Assembly (NCBI RefSeq): GCF_947507565.1
Contig: NC_089175.1
Coordinates: forward strand, 7,181,733 to 7,245,732
Source of the DNA: Oscarella lobularis
Taxonomy: Eukaryota > Porifera > Homoscleromorpha > Homosclerophorida > Oscarellidae
Direction of reading: 5' to 3'
Length of the DNA: 64,000 bases
This document shows positions 1 to 10,686 of this stretch, in pieces. Each line of letters starts with the position of its first letter. The first letter of the stretch is position 1. The notes under the pieces are model-generated. The model had not been told where the DNA came from. It ran no database searches and worked only from the letters and a program-made list of their open reading frames with translations. The position numbers and the translations under genes were made by a program.

Positions 1-84
1 GGCCTAGTGTCGACATAGGAATCATAACGCATATAGTCAGTCTCCAGTCTAACCGATACCTAAGATGAGAGGGGAGAAGTCCAT
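1..84 (-). CDS. Receptor tyrosine kinase, 5' end only (RTK0, cut by the window edge)
   Basis: The minus strand carries a short first exon (ATG at 84-82, about 25 bases, reading MDFSPLIL), a GT donor at 59-58 and a TAG acceptor at 6-4, with exon 2 starting at base 3. The layout matches the first exons of the four complete receptor genes in the window (starts at 5,923, 12,672, 17,033 and 27,656), where a short signal-peptide exon is followed by an intron of about 50-90 bases. The rest of the gene lies left of the window. Identity rests on this paralogy only, because no kinase sequence is visible. Confidence 0.6.
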
Positions 85-1860
85 GGTGTGTTCTCTAGTC
101 GAGATTTCGCTGTCGAATGTCTGCTTAGCTTGGGCCAGGTGACTTTTCCCCCACAAGGGTACACGCCCCGGTTGTTGCATTAAGAACGCGTCGTACGGTA
201 CACACATGGATATTCTGCCTTAGTTAATTCCTTCCGGGGTGAGGTATAGGGGCCTTACATTATGTAGAAGTCGTACGCACCGAGAGTCTCGGAGAAGAAT
301 AATTTTCTCCGTTTTTTTCTCTCGTTTTACGTTGTGGCTGGAAACCGACCGCGCTTGGCGTTCACGATATTTGTTGGGAAGCGATGAGAGAGCCAGTTAT
401 GTAATAATCTAATGCAAACTTCCTAAGGGTGTCTAGAGCTTGCATCATCTTCTATCGTATCATCAGTAAGCTATGACGTCACGCAGCCGCAACTTGACGG
501 CGCGAATGAATCGTATCCGGCGGCCTCATCGAATTCTTGGGGCGAAGAAATTCCATACACTAGAAATCATAAGTGCACTCTTATTGACACGACCACGAGT
601 TCCTACCAACGTTCAATTCGTTGCGATTCTCCATTAACCAACAAGTAACGCCCGCCTCAGGAAATCCTGTCGCGATTCTATTCATATCACCTCCTCACTA
701 TGCATTCAACACCAACATAGAACACACTGCTGGTTAGACCAAATGCAGTGCGTGTACGCAAGGAACTTATGGGGGGTTCCCCCGGTGGAACGTGTAGGCG
801 TTCATTTTTGTTGGGTGATCAAAAATGTTTCGAATGTTTTTTGATGTCTGTAGGTGGTCTTCTCTCAGTGAATTACATCATACCGCACGTCGTACTGCGA
901 AATGACTCCACTGTTTAGTTTTATAGTTTGTTCCAGATCCAAGTGATCTCTCCCCCTCCCTTCCTTTTGCACCAGACTCCCACGAGCTAATCGATCACGC
1001 GACGTTTAGCGTAAACATAGACGGGAGAAAGAGAAAGAACTGTCAATTCGATTCTCTTGTGAGTCGGAAGAAAAAGGCCAACTTACGTAAATGAATAGGT
1101 GGTACTCGCGGCGAATGCATTCACCGTGAACTTTCTAACGAACGATATAATCTCGTGCGTGGGTGTGTGAATAACGTCATAGGACGCGTGTCGTATAGTT
1201 CCAATTTGTTCTGTGATCTATCTTCCCTCCTCATGCACTTGAGAGAAGGCTTGAACGCACCGTAATTGACATTGCCAAGAGATAGCTATAGACCTGAGTC
1301 ACCTGAATGACTCTATATCTACTTCTTTGTCTCCGTAAAGATTACGTACGTGGGCCGCGCGTGCTCCACTGAACCAAGAGTGTTCATCACTGCACCTTCA
1401 CTAGAAATTAGATAATTAGGAAAGTAAAGCGATTTTGCAACTCAGGCCGGCGGCCGTCGTATACGCGGCCGCACGTTGAATTTTTTTTGGGAGAGAAGTT
1501 AATTGCCAAACGTTTCTTCGTGTGCACATGATTTCACCGTTCCAAGTTTTGTTTTTCTACAAGTTCCGCTCTCCAGCGATGACGATGAGCTCAACGCTTC
1601 CACGCACATTCCTGCTGTAAATAATTAGGTATTTGCCTACGTTTGTTCGTAGAATCTTTGCGTTCATTCGAATGGGCGTGTCTTTCTATTAAGTGAACCT
1701 TCTTCAAACGAAACTTCTCAATACTATGCACACAGCACCTGAGATGCAAACAGTTTGAGAGGGAAAGCCTCTTCGTTCGTGGCTATGTGAAACATGAACG
1801 TTTAGTTGTTTTCACAAGCCTTTCCACGCCCACGAGCACACTCACGCATATCTGTGTGGG
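85..1860. other. Spacer between divergent RTK0 and secreted gene A
   Basis: I see no credible coding region. The stretch is the shared upstream region of the minus-strand receptor at the left edge and the plus-strand secreted gene at 2,024. It is homologous, with many indels, to 7,240-8,830, which shows that this spacer was duplicated with the cassette. Confidence 0.7.
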
Positions 1861-1967
1861 TCATCGCGTTTAGCGCTAAATCTCCCACGTGATGTAATGT
1901 ATTGGGGGTCGTCGCGGTTCGCGCTAAATCTCCCACGTGTTGTATGACCTGAGCCTCCTCTATAAAA
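1861..1967 (+). promoter_or_regulatory. Promoter of secreted gene A: duplicated E-box module plus TATA box
   Basis: A TATAAAA box at 1,961-1,967 lies 57 bases before the ATG at 2,024. Upstream, the module GCGCTAAATCTCCCACGTG occurs twice, with CACGTG E-boxes at 1,886-1,891 and 1,934-1,939. Gene B has one copy of the E-box part in the same place. The arrangement is seen directly; binding by bHLH factors is inference. Confidence 0.65.
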
Positions 1968-2023
1968 TGCCGAACAAAACTGCTTAGCTGTCACATTGAG
2001 AGTTCAACAGCAAGTCTCCCGTT

Positions 2024-3085
2024 ATGAAGTCTCTTTTAGTTCTCCTTGTAATCGGGCACATGAGTTTGGCTCGTTCTGGCACTAATTTTACAGAGGATGA
2101 GCTCCAGATGGTATTAAAACAAGCCCTGTTTAATTTACTGTTCACAGCGTTTTAATGCTACGTTTCAGCTCTGCTCTGAACCGATCGATAGGGGTGACGA
2201 CATGAAATTGCCTTTGGCATTCATCAAATTTAACTCGAGCGCGCTTGCGTTAGCCCCTCCAGAATGGAACGTGTCTGTAGACACTTTCCTAACAAAAGTT
2301 TATAGTGATGGCAAATCTTTCATCTGGCACACGTTTCCAACGCACCATCGATTGGGCGTAGACAAGAACGGAAAATTAGAAATTGATCACGAGGTACATA
2401 AAGTAGCTTCCTTCCTATATACCTTTCGCAAGTTTGTTTGTCTTGTCGATCGTTGTAGGAAACTACCACGTTTAGAGTATTTGATGCGTGTCCCAGTAAG
2501 CAACCGTATAATGCTTGGTGCGCTAGTCGCAACGATGATCATTTCCTTGTGTCGATGAATGGTTTCGGTGCGGAGGGATTTCGCGTTGACGATTGCAAAA
2601 AAGCGCTCAATGGTTCGATAAATGAAACGTTTTGTACGAACGCTGCGTTTTTGGAAAACTACCTACACAATCAGGTGTACTATCACGATAGTCCGTCCTT
2701 GCAAAAGGAAAAGTGCCATGAATTTGAAAGGAAACGTCAGAATTTTTCCGATTGTCCTTCATTTACGGCCGTTTACAAAGAGAAGGTCAAGTGTCGTGCA
2801 GTTCGGTATAATTCAAGCGCACAAGAGGCAAACGCATCTTTACTCTTTCGCTGCGACCGTAATCATGCGTGGAAAGTTCAAAAGTCAGAAGAGTCATACG
2901 AACTAGTTTCTGATTGCAATAAGCTATTAAATTCCAAGCACGTCTTCTCTTACATTTGCCAAATTGAATACAAACGTCGAATGAATCTGGAGCTCCACTT
3001 TAAGCCCTCTGTTGTTTTCAGAAAGTTTCGATGTAGAAAAGGAAAAACCGTAATTTGTAACACGCATTTCGAGCATGAAAAATAA
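2024..3085 (+). CDS. Secreted cysteine-rich protein, array family member A
   Basis: Three exons (2,024-2,110; 2,169-2,393; 2,459-3,085) with introns of 58 and 65 bases give about 312 residues. Exon 1 encodes a signal peptide starting MKSLLVLLVIGHMSLA. The mature protein has about 13 cysteines and several N-glycosylation sites, and it has no membrane segment. A core motif, IWxTFxxxxRLGVDKNG followed by TTFxV, CASR and HFLVSM, is shared with members B, D and E. Exon 3 also holds a C-terminal cysteine-rich part found only in A and B. I do not recognise the family; the short beta-strand pattern is compatible with a beta-trefoil, but this is a guess. The gene runs convergently into RTK1. Confidence 0.85.
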
Positions 3086-3811
3086 CATTCGGGGTTGGCT
3101 AGTGTCAAAAAATCTTTTTACTCGCTTACTACTGGCAGTAGTACAGCTTCAGTTAAATAAAGAACGTTTGATGTAAACGCCCCTGGGTTTCTACAATTCC
3201 TCGATCTCTCTGCTTGATTTGTGGTCTTAAATATTTATTTAGAAAAGAAAACGCACAGCGCTTAGTCCTAATAAGCCAAATTTTTGGAAAAAAAGAATCA
3301 CTATACCAATCAGGGCCTACATTTTAGTCAAACTTTTTTTGCGTGTTTCTGTTAGCGTGGCCCAGCAACCTCTTACTCCTTTTACTCCCCTTTCTGCAGT
3401 ATGAAAGCCTACCTATGAATTGACAAAACTAACTTTTTAAGACTTTCCTAAAGCTACGCGTTCTATTCGTCTAGAATGCCGGGGGAAATTCCAGCTTGAC
3501 AGAATTATTTGCTGGCCCTTAGGACGAAGAACTTAGAGTGACCTCATATGAACATATGATCATATGATCCTGATATGAACATATGAACATATGATCCACA
3601 AACCTAACCTAAGCTAAACCGCAGACACTGTCATGTGCAGAGAGACAGTAGCATCGATAATTTTTCAGCGTAGCGAGTTAAAGAAATGCAGCGAAAAATT
3701 CGAGGCCAGAGATAACACGCGTAGTGAGTCAAAGAAATACAGCGAAAATTCGAGAACAGAATACAGTACCACACACCAAATTCGGAGACGTTGTTGTCCA
3801 ATTTCAACACA
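3086..3811. other. Convergent intergenic spacer A/RTK1
   Basis: This holds the 3' flanks of gene A and RTK1. A polyadenylation-like AATAAAG lies near 3,156. Around 3,545-3,600 the hexamer CATATG recurs in a short run of imperfect repeats. No gene is visible. Confidence 0.6.
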
Positions 3812-5923
3812 TCACATATTCTCAGACGTTATGCGAAGAAACGTTGGCCTCGTATCAGGAACCGAGTTCCAGCAGCAAACCATGATATCGTATCTACGTC
3901 AGTACACAATTTCGCTAATATTTTGAAACACGTTATTAATTAATCACTTCCTACAATTTTTGCGAGCAGTTTCTTGGTTTACTCATACGATAATCAGATT
4001 TTCCGGTGAGCAACTCGAATAATTTTTCGATTGGTATTCCAGGATAGGGAGTTCCACCCAGAGTCGCTATTTCCCAAAGAACGATTCCGTAGGACCAACT
4101 AGAAAAATAGAAGTCTCGCGTTAACTTAGAGCATCACATTCATTTACTATACTCACACGTCGCTATATTCACTATACGTTGCATATAGAAGCACTTCAGG
4201 TGCACACCACCGAAACGGAATAACTCCGCCCTATATGTAAAAAATGCTAAGTTTGGCGATATGATATTCACAATGTACACGTGATGTTTTTCGGTAGTAG
4301 GCAGCTGACTGTAGATCTTTAGCGAGTCCAAAGTCCGATATCTTCAATCGCTGTCCCGCGCAGACGAGAACGTTTCTCGCTGCCAGATCGCGATGAACGC
4401 ACTATAAACCGCGATTTACTCGTAATCAATTTCTCAGCCCGCGTTTAATTAAATATTCATACTCCTTTGGAAGCGACAAATTCCATTCCTTCGGCAATTT
4501 GGTGTGAAAATCCAAATTGTTTGGCATCGTCCAATCCAACGCTTCTTATTTTGCGAAGGTGACGATGTAGGTCTCCAAGCTCGGCGTATTCCATTACAAT
4601 TTTACTCAAGCCTATATAAGACATAGTCTCTTTGTTCGCGTGTCTCCTCTCGCGATTTCTTTCTAATCTGACATTTTTTTTCTATGCAATAACCGTAGAC
4701 GTGAATGACATTTTGGTGTTGACCGAGCTTCACGATAACTTCGGCCTCTTTTTTAAGTTCCTCCGGGTTGACCCCCTCCCGATCTAGGCATGCCAGAGAA
4801 AATTTTCGCACAGAATTATCGGCAATTACTTGCGCTTACTTTTGAGCATTTTTATTGCAATTCGCCTATCATAAATTATTCCTTTTTTGCACACAGTTCT
4901 TAGTTTTCCTTCAGCCACTGTGCCAAATTGTCCTTCTCCTGAGATCGCAGCGGTTTTTTAATTTTCTAAAATGTGACCAAAATTGGGTTTACCAAGTGAT
5001 TTTCCGATTAAAAGACAGTCAATTGGAATGATTTCGTTTCCGCTCCACACTTGCTGTTGCTTTACGTCGAGAAGATAAGCTAAGTTGTCCGAGCTATCAT
5101 TCGAAGTAACTCCATCAGAAAGTCGCTTTCGCTTCAACTTTATAATAACAACAGCAGCTCCGAGTCCGACACCAAGAAGGAGCACAGCAATGGCAGACAC
5201 CGTAGCAGAAATCGTCACAGTCTGAAAAGAGTTAAAAGCAACAGACGATACATTTGGAAGAGAAGTCCCATTTGGATATGTAGTAAAGGCGAGAGTAGCA
5301 CTAACAGTCGAAGCGTTAAATGCTTCTTGGGAGCTAATTATAGAGGCTGCAGTCGTGCTGGGTATACGGGATCTTTGCCTCTGCGAAGTCGCAGACAGCG
5401 TTGTTATTGCTGTCGCTTGTGTGGAGCTAATTCTATGCTGGATTTTGGCGATCACTGTGCAGCATATTATTTTTTCGTGAGGCAACCTTTTTTCGAGACT
5501 GCAGTCGAATTTACTTTGGGACGCGCTGATTGAAGCGCCCCTGATTGTCAACGTTTGAATAAATCGAGACAAAACCTTTTTCTCGACTGTTTTACTTTTA
5601 CCGATCGCTTTCCATTCAAAATCGTAATTTAGAGCTGGATTGGATTGTGTGCAATTAACTCTGACAACATCTTCTCTCTTCATAGGAATCGTCTCATCGA
5701 TTATTTTTTTTCCCTGAGGCGATCTTTGGCACCAGCAGTCTAGATTGGTTCGAAGGTTTTCTTTGATTCGATTAGTGGTAGGCTTTGGTCGCAATATACC
5801 TTGAGTTTGTACAGGACTGGAACCGATCGAGAGAAGAAAGTAGCCTAGGCAGCACAGGAATCGTCAAGAAGCCGATGTGCACTAGAGCTAACCTGTCACC
5901 AATATTAGAGAGGAGAAGTTCAT
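3812..5923 (-). CDS. Ig-type receptor tyrosine kinase RTK1
   Basis: A multi-exon membrane receptor of roughly 600 residues. Exon 1 (5,923-5,893) and exon 2 together encode the signal peptide ([18 protein letters not shown]). Next come one Ig-like domain with its two core cysteines and a tryptophan, a Ser/Thr-rich N-glycosylated stalk, a transmembrane helix ([20 protein letters not shown]) and a basic stop-transfer KRKR. The juxtamembrane part has the tyrosine motif DNLAY. The kinase domain is complete: glycine loop GEGQFG, IAIKML lysine, HRDLAARN catalytic loop, DFG, WCAPEVL and, in a separate last exon, [13 protein letters not shown] before the stop at 3,812-3,814. HRDLAARN is typical of receptor tyrosine kinases. 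The ligand is unknown; secreted gene A is its tail-to-tail neighbour. Confidence 0.88.
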
Positions 5924-6899
5924 GGTTTGTAGTGAGGAGTTCGCCTGCAAGTGGCCAACTGGCTTTAACGAGCGAGATTTCTCTATCTATATATATCCTA
6001 GCGGTGTTGCACTAATAGATCGCGGTCACGAACACTTCCTCGCATACGTCTGGCTTCAGACTCTAAATACACTTTGGGTCATCGCGTGGGAGCTTGTAGT
6101 AATATTATAGCTTCATCCGGTGCCAGATAGGAAGCTAAACTAGGTCGCTCTCGAAAGAGTCTTGCGATGCTAATTCTTGATAGCCGCCGCGTATCGACGT
6201 TTCACCTTGATTTAGCTTCTTTTCTTGGCTGCAGTTGAACAAATTGCATGAAGAGCGCCCGACCCATTGCTCCTCCCAAGGCGGATGTATGTCTAGCTCT
6301 CGATGCAAATGCTTATATCGTACTCAAACTGGGGTAAGAGGAGGAAGGGAACTAAGCGGCACTTCTGCATCCTCATGCAGACAAGTTACCGTACGTCACC
6401 GAGCCGCGCCTATATTTATTTACTTTTCTTCCTTAGTTAAACTATTCATGTGTCTGTTTCTATGTGCAGTTCAAGGTCGATATACGCTATGGATCTGGAA
6501 CTCCAAAACTGCCAAGTCAGCTACCATGACACTTTTATTATGATTTCAACTAACTATTATTATTAGTCTTTTTATAATATCTGCGATTACAGTGCACTCC
6601 TACCCGCAGGAAACATCAGGCGCAAGCGTAAATAAATAATCATGCTCCCTATAGATTCGAATTCCTTCTCACCACTTTCACATTGAGGGTCTCACACCCT
6701 CACCCTATACAAAAAAAATGGGTAGAATACAGTATGAACCGAAGGAGGAGCCTAAGGCGGGGTAAAACTAATGAAAACTAATTGCACGTGCACTCCCACA
6801 TAGAGGCCGTCGTAATCGACGAAAGAGAAACGATCAACTGTACGGGACTCGTCTCGTCAACATCCCGTCATAGGCTTCCTTAGCTTTTCTCGAACGCGA
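5924..6899. other. Upstream region of RTK1 and spacer
   Basis: A TATATATA run at about 5,989-5,997 is placed to serve the minus-strand RTK1. Bases around 6,240-6,440 match 17,290-17,430 in the RTK3 spacer. The sequence near 6,790-6,900 matches spacers near 13,290 and 17,890. No coding gene is supported. Confidence 0.6.
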
Positions 6900-7145
6900 G
6901 TGAATGCCGTAGAGACGGCTTCAACTGCTTCCACTTTTCCCATTCGTAGCCCCTAGTATAAAATGTGGCCTTAAAAACACGATTCCTCTACTAGTATCCA
7001 AGCAAACTCAATGCCGAAGCCAACGTATATTCGAATTTCACTCAAGAGGCCAAAGTTGATAATTTTATCGGCGATTTAGGCGCTTTGCGCTTTTGCTCTT
7101 CCTAACTCTTTGCAAAAAGGAATTCATTGTTTCGTTTGAGAATGA
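6900..7145 (-). pseudogene. OXSM fragment in the RTK array
   Basis: Two short blocks resemble exons of the intact OXSM gene at 31,021-33,117, in the same orientation and order. Bases near 6,918-6,965 match the exon around 31,270-31,330 (active-site KGATGH region and its intron start), and those near 7,078-7,125 match about 31,745-31,790. Sequence between them is missing and the frame is lost. Intron sequence is retained, so this is a genomic duplicate and not a processed copy. Confidence 0.65.
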
Positions 7146-7215
7146 GAAGAAGAAGATAGCGTAGTTCGCGTAGAAATTAGACCGCACATATTCACTCCTT
7201 AGTCTAACCTATGCC

Positions 7216-7239
7216 TAATATGAGAGAGGAGAAGTTTAT
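7216..7239 (-). pseudogene. Relic of a receptor first exon
   Basis: The minus strand reads like the signal-peptide exon 1 of the receptor genes (NFSSLIL), but the start codon is ATA and not ATG. To its left, where the receptor body should be, lies the OXSM fragment. The spacer to its right (7,240-8,830) is the normal receptor/secreted-gene divergent spacer, so a whole receptor has been deleted here. Confidence 0.6.
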
Positions 7240-8830
7240 GGTTCGTTTTCTAGTCAAGATATCTTTGTCGGATGTCTGATTAGCTTGGGCCGGGCGACTT
7301 TTTCCCAGTAACGGTAGGCATTAATTAAGAACGTCTATCTGTACGCATATGGATATCCTGTCCTTCCAGGGTGAGGGATACACCTGTCAAGGGCTAGCAT
7401 CATCTTCTATCGTATCCTTATTAAACGATGATGACGTCACGCAGCCGCACTGTACCTTGACGGCGCGAAGTAATCTTATACGGCGACGTCATCGAATTCT
7501 TACTACAACGCATACCCTATACACTATAGAACAACCATAAGTGCACTCTTATGTTATATTTACACGATCACTTGTTTCTACCATCGTCAATTCTTCAGAT
7601 ACGATTCTCCGCTCTCGTATCGAGCCGAAATGACAAGTAGCGCGTGCCTCAGGAAATCCAGTCGCTATCACCTCACTACCTATCATAAATCACTACGTCT
7701 TCAACACCAAACTAGTCCACGCTGCATCGTAGGCCTAATGCCGTAGAGTACGTGTACGCAGGAAGTTGTAGGTGGTTCCCCGGTCGAACGTGTAGGCGTC
7801 ACTTTTGTTGGGGATCTAAAATGTTCGAATGTTTTTGAACTCTTTGGGTGCAGGGCATTCTGTTAGTGAATTACATCCGCACCGCACCGTTCCACTTTGT
7901 AATGCGAAATGACTTCACTCGTTTCGTGTCAGATCCGCATGCACCTTCTCTCCCCCTCCTTCCTTTCTGCACGAGACTTTCCTAAGAAGCTAATCGATCA
8001 CGCGACTTTTTTCGTAAACATGGATGGGAGGAGAAATGGAACGCGATCTTTCGAAGTCGTTTCTCTTGTGACCATGCAGCTTACGCGTAGTCGCTGGACC
8101 GTGTGCGACTTGCATGCAGCGAATGAGTGAGCCGCGAGCTTTTTAATGAATGAAAAATCTCCTGAAATGCCTCGCGTGCGTGGGTTTGTGAATAACTTAA
8201 GAACAGAACTTGTTGTGCTTGTTCCATCATCCCCTATGTACTTGAGACAAAAAGAACGCACTCACGCTAATAGAGTACCTTGCGAAGAGATAGGTTTAGA
8301 TATTTGATTGACTCCGTGTCTACTTTTGTGTCTCCGACGTGTAACATGCAGGACACTTTATTAGAAAATAGGACATTTAGGAAAGTAAAGCGATTTTGCT
8401 TTTCCGGTTGGGGGCGGCCGTCTACGCAAACAATTCGTTGAATTAACTTTTTGGGGAGAAGTTCTTAGCAAATGTTGTTTTAAGTGCATCGCGATGATCT
8501 CACAGTTCCAACTGTTGTTGTTCTTAATTTAAGTTCCGCTCTCTAGCGATGGCAATGAGCTCACCGCTTCTACGTACATGCAGGCGTTAAATGCTTAGTA
8601 AGCGTTGCGGATATTGAGTCGAAGGGCGTGTCTTTCCATTAGGTGAAGGTTTTCAAACGAAGCTTCTCAATAAACTATTTGCGCAGCACTCGGAAACGAA
8701 TAGAGTTTGAGAGGAGAAACCGCTTAGTCCGTAGCTATAACGAAGCAAAGCGATTATAGCAACAATCAGAAGCAAGAGAGCGGGATTGGGATTGTGCACG
8801 CCCATGCACATGCAAATGTATATCTGTTGT
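7240..8830. other. Divergent spacer upstream of gene B
   Basis: Homologous to 85-1,860 with many substitutions and indels. No gene is visible. Short open frames here are not conserved between the two copies. Confidence 0.65.
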
Positions 8831-8858
8831 GGGTCGCCGCGGTTACCTCTGAATCTCC

Positions 8859-8894
8859 CACGTGTTTTGAGAAACTAAGCCTCCTCTATAAAAC
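8859..8894 (+). promoter_or_regulatory. Promoter of secreted gene B
   Basis: A CACGTG E-box at 8,859-8,864 (in CTCCCACGTG) and a TATAAAA box at 8,888-8,894 lie 60-95 bases before the ATG at 8,954. The layout matches gene A, which has the E-box module twice. Confidence 0.6.
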
Positions 8895-8953
8895 GCCAAG
8901 CGAAACTGCTGGCCTGTTACATTGAAAGCTCACAAGCATTCGCTCATTTCGAA

Positions 8954-10059
8954 ATGAAGGCTCTGTTGGCTCTCCTTGCAATCGGGCTAATGCGTTTTGC
9001 TCGTTCTGGCTCTATGTTTTCGGATGAAGAACTCAAGATGGTGTTCAAACAACATTCGCCTAATTGACTTCTTGCGGCGTTTTAATTCTAAGTTTTTAGC
9101 TCTTCTGTCCGGTGCAAGACTTCGCTAGATCCGGCGACATAAAAGAGCCTCTGGCGTTTATCAAATGTGATGGGAGCGTACTCTCGTTGTCCCTTCCTAA
9201 TGGGAGCGCACCCGAAGAAATTTTCCTAACACAAGTAGCAAAAACTAAATCTTTGATCTGGAGTACGTTTAAACCGCAAAAGCGCTTGGGCGTGGACACG
9301 AACGGGACTCTTGAAATTAATGTGAACTTCCTTCATATATGCCCCTCCTAACGTTCCTTGAATCGCCTATTTTTTAGAATAAAACCACGTTTAAACAATT
9401 AGATGCTTGCCATAATAGCAATACAATCAAGATGCAATACCCTCTGTACAAAGCTTTATGCGCTAGTCGCGGGAATAAACATTTCCTTGTGTCGATGAAA
9501 GGCTTTGGTGTTAAAGGATTCAAAGTCACCGATTGCGACACCCCGCTTAGTGGTCCATCTGAGGATGAGTTTTGTAAGAAATCTACGCTTTGGAGGGACT
9601 ACTATCACTATCATAAGTACTTTGGCTCCAATCCGAATTTGGCTTGGGAGAAGTGCCTTTCATTTGGGAGGAACAATAAGACATGCAGCAATAATAATAA
9701 TAATGGCATAGGAGCCAAGCCGCCAGAACCAGACCATCAGGCGAAAGAATTATCAATTCAAAGTACAGAATTAAATTTTAGTTACGAAATACGTCTACTT
9801 TTCTTTTTTTTTCGCAGCAGAACAGCAATCTAAGGCAAACGAAAAAACAACGTCTAATTTTGTCTTTCTAAATTGCGCGTGGGAAGTTGAAAAGTCAGAG
9901 TCATCTAAAGGGACTAAGGTTATTCCGTGCCAAACGAAATATAAAAGTTCTGGAGTTCTGAAGCTCTTGATCAAACCCCCTGCTGCTTCAAAAATGCTCG
10001 AATGCAGCAAAGGCAAAACCAATAATTGCCGTTTTTTAATTAAGGATTTGAAAAAATGA
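8954..10059 (+). CDS. Secreted cysteine-rich protein, array family member B
   Basis: Four exons (8,954-9,040; 9,100-9,321; 9,378-9,762; 9,818-10,059) in consistent phases give 311 residues, almost the same length as A (312). The signal peptide is MKALLALLAIGLMRFA. The core motif IWSTFKPQKRLGVDTNG, then KTTF, CASRGNKHFLVSMKGFG, is conserved with A, D and E. The C-terminal exon has four cysteines and a KGKT motif shared with A. An asparagine run coded by AAT repeats near 9,692-9,706 lengthens a loop. Function is unknown. It is convergent with RTK2. Confidence 0.85.
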
Positions 10060-10686
10060 CGGCACAGTAATAAACGTAGTTGGTCTCGAAGCATGCAAAA
10101 ACTCTGATCTTGACGCTAGTTTGCTGAAATTGTGCAACAAAGTATTGCTTTAGTAAGTAAACGCAATATACGTTTATACAAATCTTTGATGTCTAGCTCC
10201 GCTTGAATCGTGGTCTCAAATGCCTAGAAAGTATAACCAATGCTTTGTCCTAATGAAAGTAATGTCAAACTGTTGGCAAGGCGAATCAGTGTAGCAAGCC
10301 GAACATAGGACAACTATATCTTCTGTATGTACCTAGCATAGAAAAATAACGTATTGGTCTTCTTACTTCCCTTTTTGCCCGTGAAGTTGCAACTCGACAG
10401 AATTATTTGCAAGCTCTTATAAGTCAAATTTAAAGAAACACTATTACAGCGGAGCATCTCATTTGAATTCCACTCGCAAAAAAATTGTCATCCTCAGGAT
10501 GAAGAACCCGGCGTGCATTCAAATATATTTTCAAAAGTCATTAGCTTTTTTAATTAACTAAATCGCATATACGTTTACATACATAGAGATAACGGCATCG
10601 ATAATTATAGGGCGCAGTGAAGTACCGCGCTCTTATTCGAGAACAGAAATGAAACAACTTTTCAAAGTTTGAGAGGTTGCATGTTG
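10060..10686. other. Convergent spacer B/RTK2
   Basis: Holds 3' flanks only. An AATAAA-type signal lies just after the gene B stop (about 10,068). I see no gene. Confidence 0.6.

Noticed and set aside
5784-5892. RTK1 seemed to lack a start codon, because the position of the RTK2 in-exon ATG is TTG/ACG there.
   Set aside because: A separate upstream first exon with ATG at 5,923 and a GT donor is conserved in all receptor copies, so the in-exon ATG of RTK2 is not the ancestral start.
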